Source: Propioniciclava sinopodophylli
GTDB lineage: Bacteria; Actinomycetota; Actinomycetes; Propionibacteriales; Propionibacteriaceae
Direction: 5' to 3'
DNA length: 64,000 nucleotides
Assembly (NCBI RefSeq): GCF_004324755.1
Contig: NZ_SDMQ01000002.1
Span: 309,748-373,747, forward strand
The notes under the pieces: generated by a model
What the model was told of the DNA's origin: nothing
The model's input: the letters and a program-made list of their open reading frames with translations, nothing else
Database searches by the model: none
Translations under genes and position numbers: made by a program
Part shown: piece by piece, positions 49,127 to 60,142 of the stretch
How the letters are laid out: each line of letters starts with the position of its first letter
Position numbering within the stretch: the first letter of the stretch is position 1

Positions 49127-50679
49127 CGCACCCCCACCGCGTGGCGCAGCGGGGCCTCCCAAGGGGCGCGCAGCGCGTGGAGATCCAGGTTGAACTGACC
49201 GTGCACCTCGATGAACGGCTGGTCGAGCACCTCGCCGAGCCGCTCCACCGGGACGCCGTGCTCGGCGCACAGCGCGGTGAACGCCGCGTAGTGCTGCCCC
49301 GACAGCGACACCAACGCTCGCGCGGGGCTCTCGGAGAACAGCCACACGGTCGGGTCGCCCTCGGGCAAGGTGAGTGAAACCCCCAGGCCGTGGCGCAGCG
49401 ACGACTCGACGAGCGCCTGCGCCAGCCCCCCCTCGGACAGGTCGTGCGCCGAGGTCACCAGCCGGTCGGACGCCGCCGCCACGAGGACGGCGGCCAGGGA
49501 CTTCTCCGCAGCCAGGTCCGGCATCGGGGGCATGCCCCCCAAGTGGTGATGGACGGCCTCGGCCCAGGCCGACCCGGACAGCTCCTCCCGGGTGGAGCCG
49601 AGCAGCAGGACGGCGTCCCCGGCGTAGCCGAACCCCATCGGCGTCCGGCGGCCGACGTCGTCGATCACGCCCCACACGCCGACCACGGGCGCCGGGTGGG
49701 CCTCCGCCTGCGTCGGGTCGGGGCCGAGTTCGACGCCGCCCACCGGGACGCCCAGCGCCACGGCGGCGTCCGCCAGTCCGAGCCCGGCCTCCGCGAGCCG
49801 CCAGCCGACGGCGGGGTCGTGCTCGGCGCCGGTCGTGACGGACGCCGTGGCCGCCACCGGTTGGGCGCCGGTGCAGGCGACGTTGCGGTGCGCCTCGGAC
49901 AGGGCCAACTGCGCGCCGAGGTAGGGGTTGAGCAGGCAGTAGCGGGGGTTGTGGTCCAGCGCGACGGCGATGCCGGGGCTGTGGGCCGACGGAACCGGGG
50001 CTGTCGGCAGGGAAGACCGGGGCTGTCGGCCGTCAAGCCCGGGGCTCTCGGCGCAATCGGGGGCCAGGCGGAGCAGGCCGGCGTCCTCGGGGTGGGCGAG
50101 GACCGTGTCGCCGCCGGCGTAGCGGTTGAAGCGGTCGGTGAGGGGGCTCCGGTCGCACAGGGCGGGCGAGCCGGCCAGCTGCAGCACCTGGTCGCCCAGC
50201 TCGGCGCCGGACGACGCCCGGGGCAGGCGCTCGGCTGCGTCCGCGTTCAGCGCGTCGATCCAGTCCGGACGCGCTGCGTCACGGCCCCCCAGCACGTCGG
50301 GTCCGACCCCAGGGCCCCCCTCGATGCGAGAACCGATCCCCACCGCCAGCAGGACGACCGACGGGGTTCCCCGGTGGTCCGCGTCGAACACGACCTCCCC
50401 GCCGATGACCGGCACGGACGCCTCGTGCGCACGCGCGCCGAGGCTGGCGACCACCTCGGCGAGTTCAGCGGACGTGCCCGAACCCAGCGGGCCGCAGCGC
50501 ACGGCGTCCAGCAGGGCGACGGGCCGGGCGCCGCGCACCTCGAGCCCCCGCAGCAGGGCGCCGACGTCGTCGTGGGCGGCGATCGCGAGCGTGACGAACC
50601 GGCCATCAGCCAGCGGCACCGCGGGCGCGCCGGAGGGGGCGCCGGCGCCCTCCGCCTGGTTCACACCCGTGTCGACCAC
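49123..50679 (-). CDS. Degenerate PurL-like protein (reduced FGAM synthetase fold)
   Basis: 518 residues, against about 600-760 for small-type PurL. Homology starts late in the first half (GARPVALLDAVRCGPLGSG, PVIGGEVVFDADH) and resumes at DRFNRYAGGDTVL. The N-terminal CSYK and ESHNHPS segments and the DLGAGG region are absent. In the second half NCLNFG reads ASVTTG and VxGNVSLYNE reads VGGVELGPDP. SAHDLSEGGLAQALVE survives. A 66-base repeat insertion adds about 22 residues near 207-230. Without these residues FGAM synthesis is unlikely. GTG 50679 is leaderless (TAGATT, six bases), and the frame stays open, so a new role or recent decay are both possible. Confidence 0.72.
   Translation of the reverse strand: MVDTGVNQAEGAGAPSGAPAVPLADGRFVTLAIAAHDDVGALLRGLEVRGARPVALLDAVRCGPLGSGTSAELAEVVASLGARAHEASVPVIGGEVVFDADHRGTPSVVLLAVGIGSRIEGGPGVGPDVLGGRDAARPDWIDALNADAAERLPRASSGAELGDQVLQLAGSPALCDRSPLTDRFNRYAGGDTVLAHPEDAGLLRLAPDCAESPGLDGRQPRSSLPTAPVPSAHSPGIAVALDHNPRYCLLNPYLGAQLALSEAHRNVACTGAQPVAATASVTTGAEHDPAVGWRLAEAGLGLADAAVALGVPVGGVELGPDPTQAEAHPAPVVGVWGVIDDVGRRTPMGFGYAGDAVLLLGSTREELSGSAWAEAVHHHLGGMPPMPDLAAEKSLAAVLVAAASDRLVTSAHDLSEGGLAQALVESSLRHGLGVSLTLPEGDPTVWLFSESPARALVSLSGQHYAAFTALCAEHGVPVERLGEVLDQPFIEVHGQFNLDLHALRAPWEAPLRHAVGVR
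49994..50060. repeat. 22-bp-period array (family B) inside the purL-like gene
   Basis: Core ACCGGGGCTGTCGGC begins at 49994 and 50016, with CCCGGGGCTCTCGGC at 50038: exact 22-base spacing and the same core as the arrays at 22533 and 23043. Three units make 66 bases, which keeps the frame open. Confidence 0.9.
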
Positions 50680-50801
50680 GGCGTCAATCTACCGTGCCGT
50701 CAAGGGGCGCAGCCCGTCCGGGGCCTGCCCCGGCGAGGGGGGCCGGGGGTAGGCTGGCGGTGTTCCACGATCCGCCGTGGCACGAAGGAAGGAGGCCCCC
50801 G

Positions 50802-51719
50802 GTGTCCGACCACCTCACCCGCCTGGCGGTCCACGCAGGCCAGTCCTCGATCCGCCTGCGCCTGGTGGGCACCGGCCGCGAGGGCACGGCGCCCGGCATC
50901 ACCCTCGACCGCCCCCTCCCCCCACAGTGGGCCGCGGCCGTGACGACCTTCCTCACCGACAACCCCGACGTGCACGTCGACACCGTCACGATGGGCTGCA
51001 GCGGCCTGGGTCGCCACACCGCCCACGACGTCCTGCCGCTGCTGGCCCACGCCGACATCAAGCGGGTGGTGCTGGCGCACGACTCGGTCACGAACTTCCT
51101 CGGGGCGTTCGGCGACGGCGAGGGCTGCGTCATCTCCGCCAACACCGGCACGATCTGCCTGGCGGTCGGCCCCCGCGAGACCGCCAGGGTGGACGGCTGG
51201 GGGCACCTGATCGGCGACGCCGGCTCGGCCTACTGGATCGGCCGGACCGGCCTGGAGGCCGCCCTCCGCGGTCACGACGGACGCCGGCAGATGACGTCGC
51301 TGACCCGCGCGATGGCCGACGCCTACCCCGAGGTCGAGCACGCCCATCTCGACCTGCAGGCCAGCCCCGACCGGGTGGCCCGCATCGCGGCCTTCGCGAC
51401 CGCGGTGATGAACGCGGCCGCGACCGACCGGGTGGCGGCGAACATCCTCGACAAGGCGGCCGCCCACCTGTCGGAGGCGGTGCAGGCCGCGGTGAGGCGC
51501 GTCCACCTCGGCGGGCCGGTGGCGCCGCGCGTCGCCGCGGTGGGCTCGGTGTTCCGCAACCAGCAGGTGCTACGCCGGTTCACCGACTTCCTCACGCTGC
51601 AGTGGCCCACCTTCGCCCTCGCCGAGCCGAAGGGGGACGCCCTGGACGGCGCCGCCTCGCTGGCCACGCTCGCCCCGCACCACCCGCTGTACGGGCGGGT
51701 CACTGCGGCCGAGCGCTGA
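50802..51719 (+). CDS. BadF/BadG-type sugar kinase (N-acetylglucosamine kinase-like)
   Basis: 305 residues of the ASKHA fold. Motifs are VLAHDSVTNFLGAFGDGEGC (phosphate-2 region), SANTGTICLAVG, DGWGHLIGDAGSAYWIGRTG and a C-terminal AVGSVFRNQQVL. The N-terminal phosphate-1 loop is weak (LAVHAGQSSIRLRLVG rather than DGGGTKT), so activity is not assured. GAAGGAGG lies about nine bases before GTG 50802. It is divergent from the purL-like gene and convergent with the glycosyltransferase operon. Confidence 0.8.
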   Translation: MSDHLTRLAVHAGQSSIRLRLVGTGREGTAPGITLDRPLPPQWAAAVTTFLTDNPDVHVDTVTMGCSGLGRHTAHDVLPLLAHADIKRVVLAHDSVTNFLGAFGDGEGCVISANTGTICLAVGPRETARVDGWGHLIGDAGSAYWIGRTGLEAALRGHDGRRQMTSLTRAMADAYPEVEHAHLDLQASPDRVARIAAFATAVMNAAATDRVAANILDKAAAHLSEAVQAAVRRVHLGGPVAPRVAAVGSVFRNQQVLRRFTDFLTLQWPTFALAEPKGDALDGAASLATLAPHHPLYGRVTAAER

Positions 51720-51720
51720 C

Positions 51721-52719
51721 TCAGGCGCCCAGCGCGTCGTCCAGCCACCCGCCCAGCCACGAGGCCGCGCCGGGTCGGAACGCGTACACGCACGCCATCC
51801 GCAGCCGTGTCGATCGCGCGTAGCCACCCAACCGGGCCGGGGTCGCACCCACGGCGTCCGCCACCGGCGCGAGCAGCGCGCGCACCCGGCGCACGTCCGC
51901 CCCGGACAGCACGCCCTGGCGCTGCCGCAGGTCGAGGTGGACGTCCAGGTTGGCCAGGTCCAGGGCGGGTTCGCCCACGGCGGCCGTGTCGAGGTCGAGC
52001 AGCCCCAGCCGGCCGTAGGGGGCATCCCAGAGCACCTGCTTGTCGTGGAGGTCGCGGTGCACCAGCCCGGGCCGGTCGGGCTCGCCCCCGGTCAGGTCGG
52101 CGGCAACCGCCTCGGCGGCCCGGCGCAGCGCACGCGCCTGCGTGGGGAACGCCCCGAACGCCTCGGTGTGCCCGACCCAGGTGAGCAGGGTGTCGGCCTC
52201 GCGCGCGGCGTCGTGGGTGGCCGGGCCGGTGGGCTCGTGGGCGAAGGCCGGCCAGGCCGCGGCCAGGGCGGCCCAGCCGGTGAGGCCGTCGCCCCCCAGG
52301 TCGTGGAGGGTCCGCCCGGCCAGGGGCGCGAACGTGATCGTGTCGTCGCCCGCCGCGAGGACGGACGCCGTCTCCAGCCCGGCGCGGGCGCACGGCCCCG
52401 CGACCGCCTCGGTCGCGGCGAGGACGCCCGCGGCCCGGCCGCGCCGGAGCACCTTCACGTAGGCGCCGTCGCGGCGTACCACCGCGCGCTTGTGCAGGCG
52501 GTGGACGAGCAGGTCGTCCCCCGCGGCGAGCGCCAGCCCGGGCAGCTTGCGGTCCTGGCCGTGGTCGGCCAGCGCCAGCCCGTCGGCGTCGAGGCGTCCG
52601 GCACGCAACCGACCGGAGGCGTCACGCCCCTCGACGGTCAGCGAGCCGTCGGCGCCGGGCCAGGCGCGCACGGCGTCCAGCTGGCCGCTGGCCCGCGCGA
52701 GCAGGTCGAGCACGGTCAT
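51721..52719 (-). CDS. Phosphotransferase-fold protein (APH-like), last gene of the glyco-export operon
   Basis: 332 residues. The kinase-like C-lobe has HRDLHDKQVLWD and LLDLDTAAVGEPALDLANLD, corresponding to the catalytic HxDxxxxN and metal-binding D-x-D motifs of aminoglycoside/choline kinases, but with Gln where Asn is usual. The N-lobe has KVLRRGRAAGVLAATEAV. It is probably a small-molecule or sugar kinase acting in the cytoplasm. ATG 52719 overlaps the upstream phosphotransferase gene by four bases. Confidence 0.8.
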   Translation of the reverse strand: MTVLDLLARASGQLDAVRAWPGADGSLTVEGRDASGRLRAGRLDADGLALADHGQDRKLPGLALAAGDDLLVHRLHKRAVVRRDGAYVKVLRRGRAAGVLAATEAVAGPCARAGLETASVLAAGDDTITFAPLAGRTLHDLGGDGLTGWAALAAAWPAFAHEPTGPATHDAAREADTLLTWVGHTEAFGAFPTQARALRRAAEAVAADLTGGEPDRPGLVHRDLHDKQVLWDAPYGRLGLLDLDTAAVGEPALDLANLDVHLDLRQRQGVLSGADVRRVRALLAPVADAVGATPARLGGYARSTRLRMACVYAFRPGAASWLGGWLDDALGA

Positions 52720-53839
52720 CGCAGCACCTCCGCGAGGCGGTCCAGGCGCGCGGCGATGCCCGCGCGCCAGTCGGGGTCGGCGTCCCGCAGCGGCGCCATC
52801 ACGCGCGAGAACAGGCCGGTCGCCCGCGCCGTCACCCGGTCGGACGCGCTGGGCAGCGCTCCCCCGGCCTCGGCGTAGCCGGCGAGGAACGCGGCGTCGA
52901 GCGGGCCGCCGTCGCCGACGGCCAGCCACGAGCCGAGGTCCAGGGCGGCGGGGCCGACGGCCGCGCGGTCGAAGTCGTTGAGCAGGCGCCGGCCGGTGGC
53001 CGTGTCCACGAGCACCTGGTCGGCCGAGGCGTCGCCGTGCAGCAGCACCGGCGCGCCGCCAGGGGCGGGGCGGGCCCCGAGCGCATCCGCCAGTTCGGTG
53101 GTGCGGCGGCCGAGGTCGGCGTCGAGCCGCGCCAGGTCGTGGGCGAGGCGGTGGGGGTCGGCGGTGGCGGGGCGGTGGTGCAGGGCGGCCAGTTCGGGCT
53201 CGTCCAGCAGCCTCGTCCCGCGGGCGTGCAGGTCGGCGAGCGTGCGCCCGGCCCACGCCATGCCCTCGGGCGACGGCGTGCGCAGCAGGTCGGCGTCGCC
53301 GAAGAAGGGCCGCACCGACACGTCCGGCACCGAGCCGTCGTCCAGGGGCGCGGGCACCGGCAGGCCGACCCCGGCCAGGCGGGTCAGCAGGCGGTGGCCC
53401 AACGCGTCCGGCTCCGCCGCGAGGCGGACGACCGTGGCGCCGTCCCGGACGAGGACCCGCCGCAGCGGGTTGTAGCGCAGCACGGCGTCCGGGCGGTCGA
53501 CGAGGTCGCGCAGGCGCCGCGGCCGCAGCGCGCGGACGCCGTTGGCGAGGGCCGGGTCGCTCCCGACCGTGCCGGACTGGAGCAGCAGGTCCCCCAGCGG
53601 CCGCTCGGTCAGCGGCTGGCCGCGGCGGGCGGCCCGCTCCGCCACCTTGGCGGCCTTGGGGCGCAGGGCGGGCCACAGCACCCGCACCCAGCCCGCGGTG
53701 CCGCCGGCGGGGTCCTCCAGCCCGAGCGTGACCTGGGCGCCCGGCTTCACGCGGGCGCTGCGGGCGACGACGTCGCGCCCGAGCAGCTCCGAGAGGCCGG
53801 CGGCGTCCAGCAGGGTGTCCAGCAGCGCGTCGGTGCCGG

Positions 53840-53843
<4 letters not shown>
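52716..53843 (-). CDS. Phosphotransferase-fold protein (APH-like), second of a pair
   Basis: 375 residues. The C-terminal lobe shows HGDASADQVLVD and LLNDFDRAAVGPAALDLGSW; as in its neighbour, Gln replaces the metal-binding Asn. The N-terminal 110 residues are an added domain with VLRYNPLRRVLVRDGATVVR leading into the kinase lobe. It overlaps the ABC transporter gene (ATGA), implying equal expression. The pairing of two such proteins with an exporter suggests phosphorylation of a carbohydrate intermediate or product. Confidence 0.78.
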
Positions 53844-55677
<1,834 letters not shown>

Positions 55678-55678
<1 letters not shown>

Positions 55679-56811
55679 CAGGCGGCTCCCAGCCCCGCGA
55701 GCTCGAAGGTGCGCGCGACGACCCGGGTCCAGCTGTGCTGCTCCTCGGCGTCCGCGCGGGCGGCGCGGCCGAGCTCGGCCCGGCGCTGCGGGTCGGACGC
55801 CAGAGCGTCGAGGGCGGACGCCAGCGCCGCGGGGTCGGACGGCTCGACGAGCAGCCCGGTCTCGCCGTCGCGGACGATGCCGGGCACCTGGCCGACGCGG
55901 GAGGCCACGACGGGCAGGCCGGCGGCGAGGTACTCATAGATCTTCAGCGGGCTGAAGTACTGGTCGGCCTCGGACTCCATGGCCGGGTACGGTGCCACAC
56001 TGATCGCCGAGCCGGCCAGCTGCGCGGGCATCTGCTCGGGCGCGACGGCACCGCGGAAGTCGACAGCCACGCCGAGCGCGGCCGCCTGCACCTCCAGGGC
56101 GTCGCGCTGGGGGCCGTCCCCGATGATCCGCAGGCGCCAGCCGGTGGTGGCGCGGGCGGCGGCGTTCACGAGGACGTCGACGCCGTGCCACGCCTTCAGC
56201 GTGCCCACGAAGGTGACCACGGGCTCGCCGTCGGCCTCGGCCGCGGGGATGATGCGGGTGGTGCTGACGCCGTTGGCGACGGTGTGGACGTTGCCGCCCT
56301 CGGTGTGGGCCAGCACCCAGTCGCGCACCGGGTCGGACACGCAGATCGTCGCGGCGGCCACGGCCACCTGGTCCTTCAGCGCGGCCCACGCAGCGTCCGC
56401 GTCGACCAGGTCGCGGTGCCGCGCCTGCTCCTCGACCAGCGGGGCGTTCACCTCGAGGACGCCCTTCGCGCCGGTCGCGTCCGCCACACGGGCCAGCACG
56501 GTGCTGAACAGCGAGTAGCGCTCGTAGACGGCGTCGGGCGCGTGGGCGGTGACCAGGGCGGTGATCTCGTCGGACGCCGCGGCCTGCGCGCGCTCGCGCT
56601 CGGCCGGGTCGGACGCCTTGCCGACCGGCACGTGGTGGACGGGCAGGTCGGCAAGGTCGGCCGGGACGTCCTTGCCGGTGCGGGTGGCGAACACCTCGAC
56701 CTCGTGGCCGGCGGCGCGGAGGACGCGGACGACCTCCTGCACGTGGACCGAGGCCCCCTTGGTGCCGAAGACCGGGATGCCGGGGTCGACGCTCACGTAG
56801 GCGATCCTCAT
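55678..56811 (-). CDS. Family 4 glycosyltransferase
   Basis: 377 residues, GT-B fold. N-terminal acceptor domain starts MRIAYVSVDPGIPVFGTKGA, and the donor domain has VVTFVGTLKAWHGVDVLVNA, LRIIGDGPQRDALEV, and the E-x7-E motif in SPLKIYEYLAAGLPVVAS. No membrane helix. It overlaps the upstream glycosyltransferase gene by four bases. The acceptor is unknown. Confidence 0.9.
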
Positions 56812-58058
56812 GCCGACACCTCCGCGAGGGCCGGGGCGCCGGCGGCGGGGGCCGGGGCGGCTTCGGTGGTCTCCCAGGCGGACAGGGTCCGGGCCTGGAC
56901 GTCGCTGTCGAAGCGCTCCTCGATGAGGGCGCGGGCGGCGCGGGCCATCGCGTCGGCGGGCTGGGTGCCGTCGGCGAAGCCGGCCAGGGCGCCGGCCAGG
57001 CCGGTGGCGTCGCCCGGCTCCAGCAGGACGCCGGTGCGGCCGTCCTCGACGACCTCGGGCAGGCCGGTCACGGCCGTGGCGACCACGGGGGTGCCCAGGG
57101 CCATGGCCTCGAGCACCACGGTCGGCAGGCCGTCGATGTTGCCGTCCTCGCCGGGGATGCACGGGGCGGCGAACACGTCGGCCCAGCGGACCAGCTCGGT
57201 CACCTCGTTCTGCGGCATCGGACCGAGCAGGCTGACCCGGTCGCCGAGGCCGGCGGCGTCGATCTGGGCCTGGAGGTCGGCGGCGAGATCGCCGCTGCCG
57301 GCGATGCGGACCTCCACCGGGCGTCCGGCCCCCACGAGGGTGGCGGTGGCCTCGACGAGGTGGTGGAAGCCCTTCTTCTCGACGAGGCGTCCGACCGCGG
57401 CGACCCGGAGCGGGTCGTGCGCGGGGGTCGGGGCCTCGAAGCCGAAGCGGTCGAGCTCGAGGGCGTTGTACTGCAGGCTGATGCGCGCGCCGGTGCCGGC
57501 GAGCACGCGCTGCAGGTGGTCCTCGTTGAAGCGGCTGATCGCGATGACGCGATCGGCGTCGCCGCAGATGCGGCGCAGCCAGGCCGGGTCGACCGAGGCG
57601 TGGTAGATGTCCTTGGCGTGCGTGGTGAGCGTGAACGGAACGCCGGTCAGGCGGGAAGCCACCCACGCCATCCGCCCCGCCAGCGAGGCGAAGTGGGCGT
57701 GGAGGTGGGTGATGCGGTCGGCGAGCACGGCGCGGGCCAGCTCGACGCCCTGGCCGACCTCGTCGCCGGGCAGGTCGGCCAGCTCGGGGAGCAGCTCGGC
57801 CAGGCGGGGGCCGATGACCGGGTCGCCGATGCCGCCGGCGATCCGGGCCCACAGGTCGGCACCCTTCGGGTAGCGCGCGATCCAGGAGACCGGGGCCTGG
57901 ACCCGCGCGATCTCGGGGTGGAACCGTGCGTCCGTGGTGGGGCGCAGCGCGTAGATCGCGAGGTCGTCCCCGGCCGCCTCGCGGGCGAGGATCTCGGTGA
58001 CGACGAACGTCTCCGAGAAGCGGGGGTAGACCTTCAGGACGTATCCGATGCGGCTCAT
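56808..58058 (-). CDS. Family 4 glycosyltransferase
   Basis: 416 residues. The N-terminus is VLKVYPRFSETFVVTEILAR, the pattern of exopolysaccharide-type GT4 enzymes (PRxSETFIxxEI). HLHAHFASLAGRMAWVAS and TTHAKDIYH (acceptor domain) and AAVGRLVEKKGFHHLVEA, GEDGNIDGLPTVVLEAMALG (donor E-x7-E) follow. It has a Pro/Ala C-terminal tail. It is coupled by ATGA to both neighbours. Confidence 0.9.
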   Translation of the reverse strand: MSRIGYVLKVYPRFSETFVVTEILAREAAGDDLAIYALRPTTDARFHPEIARVQAPVSWIARYPKGADLWARIAGGIGDPVIGPRLAELLPELADLPGDEVGQGVELARAVLADRITHLHAHFASLAGRMAWVASRLTGVPFTLTTHAKDIYHASVDPAWLRRICGDADRVIAISRFNEDHLQRVLAGTGARISLQYNALELDRFGFEAPTPAHDPLRVAAVGRLVEKKGFHHLVEATATLVGAGRPVEVRIAGSGDLAADLQAQIDAAGLGDRVSLLGPMPQNEVTELVRWADVFAAPCIPGEDGNIDGLPTVVLEAMALGTPVVATAVTGLPEVVEDGRTGVLLEPGDATGLAGALAGFADGTQPADAMARAARALIEERFDSDVQARTLSAWETTEAAPAPAAGAPALAEVSA

Positions 58059-59236
58059 GCCACGACCTCCAGGTTGGTGTCGGCCAGCAGGGTCGCGGCC
58101 AGGTGCGGGACGGCGGACAGGCCGTCGCGCTGGATCAGGGAACGGTCCACGCGGCGCACGACCGCGTGGGAGAGCCAAGCGCCGATGGCGGCGGGGGTCA
58201 GGTAGGGCTCGCGCAGCACGTCGAGCGCGCCGGCCGAGGCAAGGTCGCGGGCCCGGATGAGCTGCTCGGTGCGCGGCGCCTCCCGCGGCACCACGAGGGC
58301 GGGGGTGTCGGTGGCCAGGATCTCGGCGACCGAGTTGTAACCGCCCATCGAGATGACCGCGGACGCCGCCGCGATGTGGTGGCTGAGTCCGTCGACCGAC
58401 CGGACGACGACCGTGCCGGGGCGCCCGGCCTCGACGACGGCGGCGTGGTCCTCGTCCTCCATCTGGGGGCCGGTGACCACGAGGTGGTTCTGCCCCACCG
58501 GCACCGTGGCCGCCGCGGCGGCCAGGGCGAGGTGCAGGCCGTCCGACCCACCGCCGACGGTGGTGAGGATGAAGGGCGCGTCGGCGCCGAACACGCTGGG
58601 GGGCGGGTTCAGGTCGCGGCCGTGGGCCAGGTAGCCGGTGAACTGCGCACGCTCGGCCAGGCCGGGGGGCACCTCGCCGGTGGCGGCGGTGTCGTGGACG
58701 CCCTGGTCGCCGTAGATCCACACGGCGTCGAAGAGCTCATCCAGCAGGGCGGGCTTGGCCAGCGCGGCCCACTCGGCGGCGGCGACCTCGGGGGCGTCCA
58801 GCACCTCGCGCAGGCCGAGCACGACGCGGGCCTGTGGGAAGCGGCGGCGCAGACGCTTCAGCGGGCGGCGCAGCTCCTTGCAGACGCCGAAGGGGTGCCG
58901 GTCGATGATGACCAGGTCGGGCTCGAAGGCCAGCAGCGCCGACTCCAGCAGGCGGGAGCGGAGCTCGACCACGCTGTCCATCGGGGCCGCCAGGTGGCGG
59001 GGCGTGTAGCCGCCGTCGCCCTTGCTGATGCCGGGCAGGGCCAGCCAGTCGAAGCCCGCCGGCAGCGGGAACTGGCTCGCTTGCGGCAGGCCGGTGGCCA
59101 GCAGGCCGGTGACCGGGCGGCCGGACAGCTCGGGCAGATGAAGCGACAGGTGCTGCGCGAGCGCCAGGTTGCGGCGGACGTGACCCAGCCCCTGCGAGTC
59201 ATGGCTGTACAGGAACACTCGCAGTTGCTTGGCCAT
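58055..59236 (-). CDS. MurG/UGT-like glycosyltransferase, first gene of the operon
   Basis: 393 residues, GT-B fold of the family 28/1 kind: FLYSHDSQGLGHVRRNLALA at the N-terminus (GHxRR loop), LVIIDRHPFGVCKELRRPL, and a C-terminal ILTTVGGGSDG plus AVISMGGYNSVAEILATDTP and VVPREAPRTEQLIRA, the donor-diphosphate region. ATG 59236 has GGAGGACACG upstream, the only clear ribosome-binding site of the operon, so it is the entry point for a run of six overlapping genes. Confidence 0.88.
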   Translation of the reverse strand: MAKQLRVFLYSHDSQGLGHVRRNLALAQHLSLHLPELSGRPVTGLLATGLPQASQFPLPAGFDWLALPGISKGDGGYTPRHLAAPMDSVVELRSRLLESALLAFEPDLVIIDRHPFGVCKELRRPLKRLRRRFPQARVVLGLREVLDAPEVAAAEWAALAKPALLDELFDAVWIYGDQGVHDTAATGEVPPGLAERAQFTGYLAHGRDLNPPPSVFGADAPFILTTVGGGSDGLHLALAAAAATVPVGQNHLVVTGPQMEDEDHAAVVEAGRPGTVVVRSVDGLSHHIAAASAVISMGGYNSVAEILATDTPALVVPREAPRTEQLIRARDLASAGALDVLREPYLTPAAIGAWLSHAVVRRVDRSLIQRDGLSAVPHLAATLLADTNLEVVA

Positions 59237-59354
59237 CGTGTCCTCCAGGGGTGGGGGCCACCTCTCACGGGGCCGCCTGGTGACAACTCTCCCGCCCCGC
59301 CATGAGGGGCCCATGACCGGTGCGTGTGAAGATTCTCATCCAACCCTCAGGAAC

Positions 59355-59424
59355 CCTCGAAGGTCCCTGAGGTGCGAGCGCAGCGAGCCTCGAAGGTCCC
59401 TGAGGTGCGAGCGCAGCGAGCCTC
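59355..59424. repeat. 33-bp tandem repeat, just over two copies
   Basis: CCTCGAAGGTCCCTGAGGTG starts at 59355 and 59388 with exact 33-base spacing. The start of a third copy (CCTCGAAGGG) is at 59421. Related single copies lie at 13421-13452 and 21702-21775. It sits between the purQ-like gene and the glycosyltransferase operon. Confidence 0.9.
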
Positions 59425-59430
59425 GAAGGG

Positions 59431-60075
59431 TCAGGACGCGGCCAGCACGAACGTCAGGCCGCTGGTGAAAATGGCGCGCCCGTCCTCCGACGGGCCGGTC
59501 AGCGCCTCGACAGCCAGGTCCGGCCGGCCGAGCAGGCCTACCACGTTGCCCCGCTCGTTGGTGAGGCCCGCGATGCCGTACGCCGAGCCCGTGGCGTCGG
59601 CGTCCGGGCGGCGCAGGACGACCTGGCTGGCCCCCTCGAGGCGGGCCAGGGTGTCGCCGTCGGCCACGTAGCGCACGGACGCGGTGACGACCGGCAGCGT
59701 CACGGTCTGCCCCTGGTCGAGCGAGCAGGTCCAGACGGTGTCGCGGGTTTCCACGCGCAGGGTCTCCTCCCGGCACGTCAGGGCGCCGTCGTGGCGCACG
59801 ACCTCACCCGGCAGCAGCCCGGCCGCGCACAGCGCCGTGAAACCCTCGCCGACGCCCAGCACGGGCAGGCCGTCCGCGGCCGCTGCGGCGAGGGCCGGCC
59901 AGAGGGCGGACGCCTCGGGGCACACCGCCCCGCCGGGCAGGACCACCGCGGCGACGTCGCCCAGGTCGGGGGCGTCGTGGGGCAGGTCCACGGGCTCGCC
60001 GCCCGCGAGCCGGACCGCGCGGGCCGTGGCGCGGGCGTCCGAGCCGGGCCAGGACACGATGCCGACCCGCGTCAC
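59431..60075 (-). CDS. PurQ-like glutaminase-fold protein lacking its catalytic residues
   Basis: 214 residues, the usual PurQ length. The fold is recognisable: VGIVSWPGSDARATARAVRL, VVLPGG, AAGLLPGEVVRHDG, RYVADGDTLARLE and AGLTNERGNVVGLLGRPDLA. But VLGICNGFQ reads VLGVGEGFT, so the nucleophile Cys is Gly75, and the C-terminal PHPER reads GRPDLA, losing the catalytic His and Glu. It therefore cannot hydrolyse glutamine by the class I mechanism. GTG 60075 overlaps the stop of the 13-codon purS remnant (GTGA). Confidence 0.8.
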   Translation of the reverse strand: MTRVGIVSWPGSDARATARAVRLAGGEPVDLPHDAPDLGDVAAVVLPGGAVCPEASALWPALAAAAADGLPVLGVGEGFTALCAAGLLPGEVVRHDGALTCREETLRVETRDTVWTCSLDQGQTVTLPVVTASVRYVADGDTLARLEGASQVVLRRPDADATGSAYGIAGLTNERGNVVGLLGRPDLAVEALTGPSEDGRAIFTSGLTFVLAAS

Positions 60076-60113
60076 CGCTCGACCCCCGGCACCACGTTCT
60101 CCACTTGCGCCAT
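60072..60113 (-). pseudogene. 13-codon ORF at the purS position (probable purS remnant)
   Basis: ATG 60113 lies seven bases after TAGGAT (60126-60121). The frame reads MAQVENVVPGVER and stops, its TGA overlapping the purQ-like GTG. PurS is normally about 80 residues and sits exactly here. The remnant keeps the leaderless promoter, the first codons and perhaps the last ones, as if an internal in-frame deletion had occurred. It may survive as a leader ORF for purQ-like translation. Confidence 0.55.
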
Positions 60114-60142
60114 GCCCGCGATCCTAGCCCGAGGGCTGTCTG

